Assembly: GCA_946479335.1 (NCBI GenBank)
Contig: CAMLFP010000178.1
Location: 1 to 10,854, forward strand
Origin: an uncultured Archangium sp.
GTDB lineage: Bacteria; Myxococcota; Myxococcia; Myxococcales; Myxococcaceae
DNA: 10,854 nucleotides
Reading direction: 5' to 3'
In this document: piece after piece, positions 1 through 7,438 of the stretch
Layout: each line of letters starts with the position of its first letter
Numbering within the stretch: the stretch's first letter is position 1
Notes under the pieces: generated by a model
What the model saw: the letters and a program-made list of their open reading frames with translations, nothing else
Database searches by the model: none
What the model was told of the DNA's origin: nothing
Program-made: the position numbers and the translations under genes

Positions 1-623
1 GGGTTGCCGAACATCACGCCGATCTTCATGCGGATCTGGTTGATGAAGATGATGCACGTGCCGCTGCGCGCCACCGCGCCGGTCAGCTTGCGCAGCGCCT
101 GGCTCATCAAGCGCGCCTGCACGCCCATGTGCGCGTCCCCCATGTCGCCTTCGATCTCCGCCTTCGGCACCAGCGCCGCCACCGAGTCGATGACGATGAG
201 GTCCACCGCGCCGCTGCGCACCAGCTGCTCGGTGATCTCCAGCGCCTGCTCGCCGGTGTCAGGCTGCGAGATGAGCAGCTCCTCCACGCGCACGCCCAGC
301 TTCCGCGCGTAGGCCACGTCGAGCGCGTGCTCCGCGTCGATGAAGGCCGCGATGCCGCCCTGCGCCTGCACCTGCGCGATGGCGTGCAAGGTCAGCGTGG
401 TCTTGCCCGACGACTCGTTGCCGAAGATCTCCACCACGCGGCCCTTCGGCAGCCCGCCGACGCCCAGCGCCTTGTCGAGGGTGACCGACCCGGTGGGGAT
501 GACGGCCACCGGCTGCACCTCCGCGTCTTCGCCCATCTGCATCACCGCGCCGCGCCCGAACTGCTTCTCGATGGCCTGCACCGCCGCCGCCACCGCCTTC
601 AACTTCTCACTCACTTTGCTCAT
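1..623 (-). CDS. recA: RecA recombinase, N-terminal 207 residues (3' end outside window)
   Basis: RecA forms ATP-dependent filaments on single-stranded DNA, drives strand exchange and triggers LexA self-cleavage. The frame runs from ATG at 621-623 to the window edge without a stop. Visible parts: the N-terminal polymerisation helix (about residues 1-30), Walker A G68-N-E-S-S-G-K74-T-T, the catalytic glutamate in FIDAEH (E98), Walker B LIVVDSVAAL (142-151), the L1 segment with EIEGDMGD (157-163) and the start of the [13 protein letters not shown] block (195-207). About 140 C-terminal residues of a normal RecA of roughly 345 are missing only because the window ends. Walker A carries Asn where most RecA proteins have Pro. 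The Shine-Dalgarno is weak (GGGCGGG, 627-633) and sits next to a long hairpin (634-670). The gene lies 144 bases after the kinase gene on the same strand, so it may have its own promoter. I see no clear LexA box in that gap. Confidence 0.97.
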   Translation of the reverse strand, partial: MSKVSEKLKAVAAAVQAIEKQFGRGAVMQMGEDAEVQPVAVIPTGSVTLDKALGVGGLPKGRVVEIFGNESSGKTTLTLHAIAQVQAQGGIAAFIDAEHALDVAYARKLGVRVEELLISQPDTGEQALEITEQLVRSGAVDLIVIDSVAALVPKAEIEGDMGDAHMGVQARLMSQALRKLTGAVARSGTCIIFINQIRMKIGVMFGN

Positions 624-633
624 GAACCCGCCC

Positions 634-670
634 TTCGAATGCGGGAGGGACCATTCCCTCCGGCCTCGAA
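634..670 (-). promoter_or_regulatory. Imperfect hairpin in the recA leader
   Basis: On the minus strand this 37-base element folds into a stem with a perfect 7-bp core GGAGGGA/TCCCTCC around an ATGG loop (core arms 655-661 and 644-650, loop 651-654). It then has one C-C mismatch, a GC/GC step, one bulged A, a G-U pair and a closing 5-bp TTCGA/TCGAA helix. It ends 10 bases before the recA start, so it abuts the ribosome-binding region. No U-run follows, so it is a poor intrinsic terminator. A leader structure affecting translation, attenuation or mRNA stability is more likely. The pairing is seen directly; the role is inferred. Confidence 0.45.
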
Positions 671-738
671 GGCGTGAGCAACGGGTGTGCCGTGAAGTCT
701 TTCCGAGCAGATGCGCGATGCGTGGCGTCCACCGTCGC

Positions 739-757
739 GGAGCGGCGCAGACGCTCC
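739..757. repeat. Short inverted repeat after the kinase gene
   Basis: GGAGCG (739-744) and CGCTCC (752-757) form a perfect 6-bp inverted repeat around a 7-base loop, 11 bases beyond the kinase stop codon. It could be a weak terminator or processing site between the kinase and recA. No T-run follows on the minus strand and such stems arise by chance in GC-rich DNA. Confidence 0.2.
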
Positions 758-767
758 ACCGCGAGTC

Positions 768-2216
768 TCAGGAATCGAGAGGCTTCTCGCGCTCCCAGCC
801 CTGCACCTCGGTGACGCGGCGGGGGAAGCGGTGCTGCAGCATCGCGCCCAGCTCGTGTTGAGGGATGGGTGGCACCGCTTCACGCAGCGCCGCGGCCAGC
901 TCGAGCGCGTTGCGGTAGCGATCGTTCGGGTTCTTCGCCAACGCCTTCTGCAGCACGCCCCACAGCGGCGCGGGCAGCCCCGACGGGCGCGGGAGCTCAT
1001 CGTTCACGATGGCCTCCATCGTCGCCGTGTCGTCGCCCTTGTCGAACGCGCGCTTGCCCAGCAGCGCCTCGTACAGAATCAGCCCCATCGAGAAGAGGTC
1101 GCTGCGGCGGTCGATGCGCTCGGCGGTGGCCTGCTCCGGAGACATGTAGAGCGGCTTGCCCTTCACGATGCCCGGCAGCGTCACGGTGCGCTGGTCCTTC
1201 ATCTTGGCGACGCCGAAGTCCAACACCTTGACCCGGCCATCGAAGCCGCACACCAGGTTGTGCGGTGAGAGGTCGCGGTGCACCAGCCCCAGCGTCGCGC
1301 CGTCGTCGCCGCGGAGCTCATGGGCGAAGTGCAGCCCCTCCAGCGCCTGACAGAGCACGGCGCTGATCTCCGCCGGCCGGAGCAGCCCCTGCTTCGCATA
1401 GATGACGGTGTCGAGGTCGACGCCGCGGATCAGCTCCATCGCCATGAAGTACGCGCCGGCCGCGCTGCCGAAGTCGTAGAAGGTCACGAGGTTGGGGTGG
1501 TTCAACTTCATGCCCAGCTTCGCCTCGTCGAAGAACTGATCGACGATGACCTGCTCGTTCGCCAGCCGCGGGAGGATGCGCTTGAGCGCCACCAGCCGTG
1601 ACACGCCGCCCGGCGCGATGGTGCGCGCCACCATCACCTGCGCCATGCCGCCGGTGCCGAGCGGGTAGAGCAGCTCGTACTTGCCCAGCCGCGCGCGCGA
1701 CCGCAGCGAGCCGGCGTCAGACAGCGACTCCAGCTTCTCGGGCGCGGAGTCGCCGTCGGCCAGAGCGATGAACGAGAGCACCGCGGTGTCGAGCACCTCC
1801 GCGACGGTGTCGACCAGCGCCAGCACGTGACCGCCGTCGTCGAAGGTGCCCGAGAGCAGAAAGCCGATGCTGCCCAGCGCGGTCTTCCCGAGGTTCAGCG
1901 GCGCGACGAAGAGCGTGCGCGAGTTGCCCAGCGGCACCGCGCCGCGGTGGTCGGCCCACTCCGACGCGTCGAAGTACTCGTTGCCCCACACGCGCGTCAG
2001 CACCGGCCCGCCCGCGCCGAGCAGCTGCACGAACGCGCCGCGCGCGTGGATCATGCGCGCGCACTGCGTGAGGAACACGTCGAGCGCCGCCGAGAGGCCC
2101 AGCTGCCGCTCGAGGCAGTCTTCCAGCACCTCGTCGGCCAGCCGCTGCACCGAGAGCACCCCCCGGAGGAAGCGCACCTCCTCGTCGAGCGACTCGAACT
2201 TGAGGTCCGCGTGCAT
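768..2216 (-). CDS. GAF-domain Ser/Thr protein kinase (PknB/Hanks type), cytosolic
   Basis: A 482-residue soluble kinase predicted to phosphorylate Ser/Thr on protein targets. The kinase domain spans about residues 178-450: Gly loop GTGGMAQV (187-194), ATP lysine in VALK (K212), helix-C Glu (E231), catalytic loop HRDLSPHN (313-320; D315, N320), DFG (333-335), MSPE (358-361) and the subdomain XI Arg in PNDRY (R434). All core residues are present, so it should be active. Residues about 30-155 look like a GAF sensor domain (alternating strands, FVAPLNL then LGSIGFLL), with an acidic Ser-rich linker before the kinase. No transmembrane segment or PASTA repeat is seen, unlike many PknB proteins. 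The start is supported by GGAG at 2226-2229, nine bases before ATG. The gene begins 50 bases after dnaK on the same strand, so co-transcription with the chaperone genes is likely. The ligand and substrates are unknown. Confidence 0.93.
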   Translation of the reverse strand: MHADLKFESLDEEVRFLRGVLSVQRLADEVLEDCLERQLGLSAALDVFLTQCARMIHARGAFVQLLGAGGPVLTRVWGNEYFDASEWADHRGAVPLGNSRTLFVAPLNLGKTALGSIGFLLSGTFDDGGHVLALVDTVAEVLDTAVLSFIALADGDSAPEKLESLSDAGSLRSRARLGKYELLYPLGTGGMAQVMVARTIAPGGVSRLVALKRILPRLANEQVIVDQFFDEAKLGMKLNHPNLVTFYDFGSAAGAYFMAMELIRGVDLDTVIYAKQGLLRPAEISAVLCQALEGLHFAHELRGDDGATLGLVHRDLSPHNLVCGFDGRVKVLDFGVAKMKDQRTVTLPGIVKGKPLYMSPEQATAERIDRRSDLFSMGLILYEALLGKRAFDKGDDTATMEAIVNDELPRPSGLPAPLWGVLQKALAKNPNDRYRNALELAAALREAVPPIPQHELGAMLQHRFPRRVTEVQGWEREKPLDS

Positions 2217-2266
2217 GGTCTAGCGCTCCGCGCGTTCGCCGCGACGCTTGTCGGTTCGCGCCCGCA

Positions 2267-4093
<1,827 letters not shown>

Positions 4094-4095
4094 GT

Positions 4096-4102
4096 CCCCC
4101 TC
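4096..4102 (-). promoter_or_regulatory. dnaK ribosome-binding site
   Basis: GAGGGGG on the minus strand within the 15-base grpE-dnaK gap, with its GAGG core five bases before the dnaK ATG. It confirms the dnaK start and shows that dnaK is translated independently of, though next to, grpE. Confidence 0.75.
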
Positions 4103-4108
4103 ACAGAG

Positions 4109-4834
4109 TTACGAATTCGAATTGTCGCTCGGCGGCGCTTCGACAGCAGCGGGCGCAGACGGCGTACGAGAAACCACGACCAACGCCGGGCGCACCAGGC
4201 GGTCGTTCAAGGTGAAACCGCGAAGCACCTCGGTGAAGACGTGGTTGGGCGGCATGTCGGTGGTCTCCGCCGCGGTCATCGCCTCGTGCTTGTTGGGGTC
4301 GAAGGGCTGCCCCTTCGCCGAGAAGGCCTTCACGCCGTGCTTGCCGAGCGTGTCTTCGAAGAGCTTGCGCACCATCTCCACGCCCTTGCGCAGCGACTCG
4401 TAGTCGGCCTGCGACTTCGCGGCGTCGAGCGCGCGATCGAAGTTGTCGAACACGGGCAGGAAGTCCTTCAGCAGCTTCTCGATGCCGAAGCGCTGCACCT
4501 CTTCCTTCTCCTTGAGCGCGCGCTTCTTGAAGTTCTCGAGGTCGGCCGTCGCGCGGAGCATCTTCTCGTGCTCGTCCTTCAGCCGGGCCATCAGCTCGCG
4601 GCCCTTGCCCGACGAGAACTCGAGCTGCTGCTGGAGCTCCTCGATTTCCTTGTCGCGGGGGTCGACGGGAGCGGCGGCCGGGGTCGCAGCGGCCTCCACA
4701 GAAATTTCAACCGCTGCAGCAGGCGCTTCCGTACTCGTTTCGCCGGTCCGTTTTTCGACCGCCTTGAGTGCTTCTTGAAGAACGTCTTCACCGATGTTGG
4801 TGGAGAACGAACCCTTGTCTCCGGGGTTTTTCAC
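4109..4834 (-). CDS. grpE: GrpE, nucleotide exchange factor for DnaK
   Basis: GrpE releases ADP from DnaK and also acts as a thermosensor of the Hsp70 cycle. The 241-residue protein has an acidic/Ala-rich N-terminal arm (about 1-60), the long dimerising coiled coil (about 60-140, including [16 protein letters not shown] at 97-112 and [16 protein letters not shown] at 121-136), then the beta wing: [20 protein letters not shown] (167-186) and [20 protein letters not shown] (203-222). It is longer than E. coli GrpE (about 197) because of the N-terminal arm and a Pro/Ser tail. The start is GTG. An in-frame TGA lies 12 bases upstream, so no longer version is possible, and no early ATG or GTG follows. 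There is no clear Shine-Dalgarno. The gene follows the H1-like gene after 33 bases and precedes dnaK by 15, so the three are probably co-transcribed. Confidence 0.96.
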   Translation of the reverse strand: MKNPGDKGSFSTNIGEDVLQEALKAVEKRTGETSTEAPAAAVEISVEAAATPAAAPVDPRDKEIEELQQQLEFSSGKGRELMARLKDEHEKMLRATADLENFKKRALKEKEEVQRFGIEKLLKDFLPVFDNFDRALDAAKSQADYESLRKGVEMVRKLFEDTLGKHGVKAFSAKGQPFDPNKHEAMTAAETTDMPPNHVFTEVLRGFTLNDRLVRPALVVVSRTPSAPAAVEAPPSDNSNS

Positions 4835-4852
4835 GGGCGTGAGTCAACCACA

Positions 4853-4864
4853 TCGCCCGGGCGA
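4853..4864. repeat. 12-bp perfect palindrome before grpE
   Basis: TCGCCCGGGCGA is a perfect 12-bp palindrome in the 33-base gap between the H1-like gene and grpE. It could be a small operator or a structure spacing the two cistrons. In DNA this GC-rich, chance remains plausible. Confidence 0.25.
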
Positions 4865-4867
4865 CAT

Positions 4868-5329
4868 TCACCGTGGTTTTTTCCCGATGGTCTTTTTCGA
4901 GGGCGCGCGCGCGGCTGGCTTCTTCGCGGCGGGCTTCCGGCCGACCGTCTTCTTCGCGGGCGCGGGCGTCGGCGCCGGTGGGCTGGCCTTCGGCGGAGGC
5001 GCGGGCGCGGTGGGCACCGGCTCCGGCACCGGTGAACGCGGCGCGGCGACCACATTGTCCTTCATGAAGGTGTTGACGCTCTCGCCGGCCTTCTTGATGC
5101 CGCCCTCGACGACGGTGGCGACCTCATCGGCGGTCTTGCTGGCCCATTTGCCGACGTCGGCGAGCGCGTCGCGCAGCTGCTGCTGACGCTGCGGGTCCTT
5201 CACCTCGGTCTGCACCTCGGTGACCAGGCGCTGCGCCTCCTGCTTGACCTCGGCGCCAAAGCGCTTGAAGTCATCGCCGGTCTTCTTGAGAAACGCCTTC
5301 AGCTTCAAATCCCACGGGGAGTCGCTCAT
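4868..5329 (-). CDS. Small helical protein with histone H1-like Lys/Ala/Pro tail
   Basis: I do not recognise a named family. The 153-residue product has two parts. Residues 1-92 are charged and amphipathic helical (MSDSPWDLKLKAFLKKTG, then repeating QEAQRLVTEVQTEVKD-type heptads), resembling phasin or apolipoprotein-like coiled segments. Residues 93-124 are Pro-rich, and 125-153 are strongly basic with repeated units KKTVGRKP, AAKKPAARAP and KKTIGKKP, like the tails of histone H1 and bacterial AlgP/HctB-type nucleoid proteins. No signal peptide or membrane segment is seen. I chose ATG at 5327-5329 over the more upstream ATG at 5375-5377, because the extra 16 residues are compositionally unlike the rest and fall in the divergent promoter region with bpt. 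It is the first gene of the probable grpE-dnaK-kinase operon. Binding to DNA, RNA or polyanions is inferred from the tail only. Confidence 0.8.
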   Translation of the reverse strand: MSDSPWDLKLKAFLKKTGDDFKRFGAEVKQEAQRLVTEVQTEVKDPQRQQQLRDALADVGKWASKTADEVATVVEGGIKKAGESVNTFMKDNVVAAPRSPVPEPVPTAPAPPPKASPPAPTPAPAKKTVGRKPAAKKPAARAPSKKTIGKKPR

Positions 5330-5374
5330 GCCGGTGTTGTACTCACGAGCAGCGTTTCGATTCCATTTCGCTAG

Positions 5375-5387
5375 CATTCATTGAATG
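5375..5387. promoter_or_regulatory. Palindrome at the bpt start in the divergent promoter gap
   Basis: CATTCA-T-TGAATG is a perfect 6-1-6 palindrome in the 55-base AT-richer gap between the H1-like gene (-) and bpt (+). Its right arm contains the bpt start codon. A repressor bound here could act on both divergent units. No clear -35/-10 pair is visible for either gene. Confidence 0.3.
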
Positions 5388-6125
5388 GCCCGCCTGGTGC
5401 GCCACTTCGTCGAGGAGCCCCGCCCGTGCAGCTACCTGCCCGGCGTGAAGGCCTCGCTGGAGTACCGGCTGATGGTCGACGTCACGCCGCTGGAGCTGGA
5501 AGGGTTGCTGGAGCGCGGGTGGCGGCGCTTCGGGCCTGCGTACTTCCGGCCGTCGTGCGGGCTGTGCAACGCGTGCGACTCGATTCGGCTCGACGTGCAC
5601 CGCTTCGACCCCACGCCGTCGCAGCGGCGCGCGCTCAAGCGCAGCAAGCGGTTCCGCGTCGAGCTCTCGCGGCCGAAGATCGACCCGCAGCGGCTGGCGC
5701 TCCACGCGCGGTGGCACGGCACGCGCGAAGACGCCCGCGGCTGGGAGCCCACCAACCTCACCGAAGACGAGTACGCGACGCAGTTCGCCTTCCCTTCGAC
5801 CACCGGGCGCGAGCTGGCCTGGTACGACGGCGACGAGCTGATGGCGGTCAGCCTCGTCGACTTGACGCCCAACTCGGTGAGCGCGGCGTACTTCTTCTAT
5901 GACCCGCGCATCGCGCGGCTCTCACCGGGCATCGGCAACGTGATGCGCTGCGTGGAGCTGGCGCGCGAGCTGGGCGCGCAGCACATGTACCTCGGCTACC
6001 GCGTGATGAACTGCGCGTCGCTCCAGTACAAAGGGTTGTTCGGGCCGCACGAGCTGCTCCATGGCCGCCCGGGCCCCGAAGACGCGCCGGTGTGGACTGA
6101 AGTGGCGCACGTGCCCCGGGAGTAG
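5385..6125 (+). CDS. bpt: Bacterial leucyl (aspartate/glutamate) transferase, N-degron pathway
   Basis: Bpt enzymes transfer leucine from Leu-tRNA to proteins with N-terminal Asp or Glu, making them ClpS/ClpAP substrates. The fold is that of eukaryotic Ate1 arginyltransferase. The 246 residues match the usual family length. The N-terminal domain has PCSYLPG (14-20), S24-L-E-Y-R, GWRRFGPAYFRPSCGLCNAC (45-64) and FDPTPSQRRALKRSKRF (74-90). The four cysteines C15, C58, C61 and C64 are the conserved set. The GNAT-like C-terminal domain has AVSLVDL (154-160), SAAYFFYDP (166-174), SPGIGNVMRCVELAR (180-194), YLGYRVMNC (202-210) and YKGLFGPHELL (215-225). The ATG has no obvious Shine-Dalgarno, but MARLVRHFVEEPRPCSYLPG is the expected family N-terminus. 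The gene is divergent from the chaperone operon, which places two protein-quality pathways side by side. Annotation pipelines often call it arginyltransferase (ate). Confidence 0.93.
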   Translation: MARLVRHFVEEPRPCSYLPGVKASLEYRLMVDVTPLELEGLLERGWRRFGPAYFRPSCGLCNACDSIRLDVHRFDPTPSQRRALKRSKRFRVELSRPKIDPQRLALHARWHGTREDARGWEPTNLTEDEYATQFAFPSTTGRELAWYDGDELMAVSLVDLTPNSVSAAYFFYDPRIARLSPGIGNVMRCVELARELGAQHMYLGYRVMNCASLQYKGLFGPHELLHGRPGPEDAPVWTEVAHVPRE

Positions 6126-6148
6126 CGCGCGGGCGAGCCGCAGAAGCT

Positions 6149-6228
6149 CCTCACGCGTGAGGGACGGGAGCCTGCATGCGCGCGAGAACCGCCGCGCGGC
6201 GCCGCTGCATCAGAACCGTCACGCGTGA
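6149..6228. repeat. Two copies of the palindrome TCACGCGTGA
   Basis: The perfect palindrome TCACGCGTGA occurs at 6151-6160 (extended to the 14-bp CCTCACGCGTGAGG, 6149-6162) and again at 6219-6228, 68 bases apart. Both lie in the gene-free 173-base stretch after bpt. AGAACCG also recurs three times there (6185-6191, 6212-6218, 6280-6286), two of them as GCGAGAACCG. This is more internal repetition than plain spacer should show. A pair of operator sites or a small structured RNA are possible readings. No family is recognised. Confidence 0.45.
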
Positions 6229-6234
6229 TGGCAG

Positions 6235-6275
6235 CGACTCCACGTGTGCAGATGCGCCGTGCGCGCGTGGAGTCG
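6235..6275 (+). terminator. Strong hairpin between convergent genes, probable bpt terminator
   Basis: CGACTCCACG (6235-6244) is perfectly complementary to CGTGGAGTCG (6266-6275). On the plus strand the stem continues inward through TGTGCA/TGCGCG with two U-G pairs, giving about 16 bp around a 9-base loop. On the minus strand those wobbles become A-C mismatches, so only 10 bp form. That asymmetry favours a role in the plus-strand transcript from bpt. No T-run follows, which is common for hairpins in very GC-rich genomes. It could equally be an RNA end-protecting stem or part of a small RNA. Confidence 0.45.
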
Positions 6276-6298
6276 GGCGAGAACCGAGGTGGCGTGGC

Positions 6299-6790
6299 TC
6301 AGAACGGCGCGTCGTCGTCGCCGGGAGGCGGGATGTGCGAGTCGTCGGGCCCGCCGCTGAAGTCGTCGCCACCACCGCCGCCGCCTCCACCTCCACCATC
6401 CTGCCGGGCGATCTCCGCCTCGATGGCCGCGAGGAGCTGGCGCTCCTTGTCGTGCCAGCGCGACTTCGACGGGTCGCTCAAGCTGCGGCGCGCGCCGTTG
6501 GCGTAGAACTCGAGGTCTTGCCGCGAAGCGCCGTACACCGGCTGGCCTTTGCTGCGGCCGTAGTTGGGCAAGAGCATGCCGTCGCCACCCCCACCGCCGC
6601 TCGCCGCGCGCGGCGCTGCGGCCCGGGCGGGGGCTGCAGCCGCGGCCTTCATCGGCGCGCCGCCGATGGTCATCGCATCGAAGGCGAGGGCGAAGCCGTC
6701 AGCGGTCTTCGTCGCGCTGCCGATGCGCACCTGCTCGGGGCGGCCATCGTCGCGCGTTACTGTCACGTACACTGGAAATCGGTCACTCAT
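6299..6790 (-). CDS. Small protein of unknown function with SSB-like acidic C-terminal tip
   Basis: Family not recognised by name. The 163-residue product has four parts. Residues 1-45 look like a small beta domain (FPVYVTVTRDDGRPEQVRIG). Residues 46-72 are an Ala/Gly-rich linker. Residues 73-130 are a conserved-looking module (LPNYGRSKGQPVYGAS, DLEFYANGARRSL, DPSKSRWHDKERQLLAAIEAEIAR). Its YGxxKGQP start recalls the FGKxKG motif of ExoX C-terminal-like/DUF3820 modules, but that link is weak. Residues 131-163 form a ten-glycine run and an acidic tail ending PPPGDDDAPF. This copies the architecture of SSB tails, a Gly-rich linker then DDDIPF-type tip, without a recognisable OB fold before it. 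The start ATG (6788-6790) lies in the divergent gap with the receiver gene. No Shine-Dalgarno is evident. I infer a role near DNA-maintenance proteins that dock on SSB tips. Confidence 0.82.
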   Translation of the reverse strand: MSDRFPVYVTVTRDDGRPEQVRIGSATKTADGFALAFDAMTIGGAPMKAAAAAPARAAAPRAASGGGGGDGMLLPNYGRSKGQPVYGASRQDLEFYANGARRSLSDPSKSRWHDKERQLLAAIEAEIARQDGGGGGGGGGGDDFSGGPDDSHIPPPGDDDAPF

Positions 6791-6844
6791 GCGGCGGCAC
6801 CATGCGCGTTGCAGGTCTGGAGCGTCAAGGACACACTCCGCGCC

Positions 6845-7435
6845 GTGCAGACCGAATCGATTCTGGTGGTCGACGACGAGGCCGCGGTACTCGATGTGCT
6901 CAAGGTCGCGCTGAAGAAGGCGGGGTTCACCACCTTCCCGGCGGGCACGGTGACGGAGGCGCGCGCGCTCATCAGCTCGCAGCTCTTCGCGTGCGCGCTC
7001 ATCGACAAGAACCTGCCTGACGGCAGCGGGCTCGACGTCATCCGCGCGTTGCGCGCCGCGCAGCCGGAGTGCACCTGCATCGTGATGACGGCGTACCCGA
7101 ACTCCGATTCGATCCTCGAGGCGCTCAAGCTCGGCGCCTCTGACTACATCGAGAAGCCGTTCCCCAGCCTGTCGGTGGTGCAGGAGAAGGTGAAGAACGC
7201 GGTGGAGCGGCAGAAGCGGCTCGCCGCGCTGTCGGCGCGCGTCGCGGCGATGAGCGCGCTGAAGGCGGCGGTCGACGCGGCGAAGGCGCCGGCCGACCCG
7301 CGCTTCGAGGCGCTGCAGTTCCGTCACCAGCGCGCGCTGGGGTTGCTGCGCGAGGTGAAGACGGAGCTCGAAAAGAACAACGCGGCGCCGGGGTTGCTCT
7401 CCCGGGTCGCCGCGCTGCTCGACGAGCTCAAGTGA
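6845..7435 (+). CDS. Response regulator, single receiver domain with helical C-terminal extension
   Basis: A 196-residue two-component receiver. REC domain, residues 5-120: acidic pair D10-D11 in LVVDDE, phosphoacceptor D54 in ALIDKNLPDGSG, switch T82 in IVMTAY, and K104 in EKPF; all key residues are present. Residues 121-196 are charged helices (EKVKNAVERQKRL, LREVKTELEKNN, LLDELK) with no DNA-binding or enzymatic domain, so it probably acts through protein contacts, as in phosphorelays, or dimerises by coiled coil. I chose GTG at 6845 because the receiver begins immediately after it. AAGGA lies 14 bases upstream, a long spacing, and a TTG at 6809 is the main alternative. The frame stays open far upstream but that part runs antisense to the SSB-tip gene. 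No histidine kinase is adjacent. It is divergent from the SSB-tip gene and convergent with the OmpA gene. Confidence 0.92.
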   Translation: MQTESILVVDDEAAVLDVLKVALKKAGFTTFPAGTVTEARALISSQLFACALIDKNLPDGSGLDVIRALRAAQPECTCIVMTAYPNSDSILEALKLGASDYIEKPFPSLSVVQEKVKNAVERQKRLAALSARVAAMSALKAAVDAAKAPADPRFEALQFRHQRALGLLREVKTELEKNNAAPGLLSRVAALLDELK

Positions 7436-7438
7436 CCG

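Noticed and set aside
624..767. LexA/SOS box for recA
   Set aside because: No convincing dyad resembling known LexA boxes is visible, though myxobacterial boxes vary and a genome-trained matrix could find one.
4835..5384. CIRCE/HrcA element or sigma-32 promoter upstream of the chaperone genes
   Set aside because: I looked for the TTAGCACTC-type inverted repeat and for clear heat-shock promoter hexamers in both gaps and found neither by eye.
6368..6397. GGN-repeat tract as a microsatellite
   Set aside because: It is the ten-glycine linker of the SSB-tip protein, with mixed GGT/GGA/GGC codons; it is explained by the protein and not a pure slippage tract.
6801..6832. TTGACG as a -35 box for the SSB-tip gene
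   Set aside because: TTGACG is a good hexamer on the minus strand, but the best -10 at a normal spacing matches only half the consensus and would leave a very short leader.
6176..6844. Upstream extension of the receiver gene on the plus strand
   Set aside because: It is antisense to the SSB-tip gene and of biased composition; the receiver fold begins right at the GTG at 6845.
6791..7327. Upstream extension of the SSB-tip gene on the minus strand
   Set aside because: The frame stays open to 7327, but that part is antisense to the conserved receiver domain and is Arg-rich noise. The sensible start is ATG at 6788-6790.
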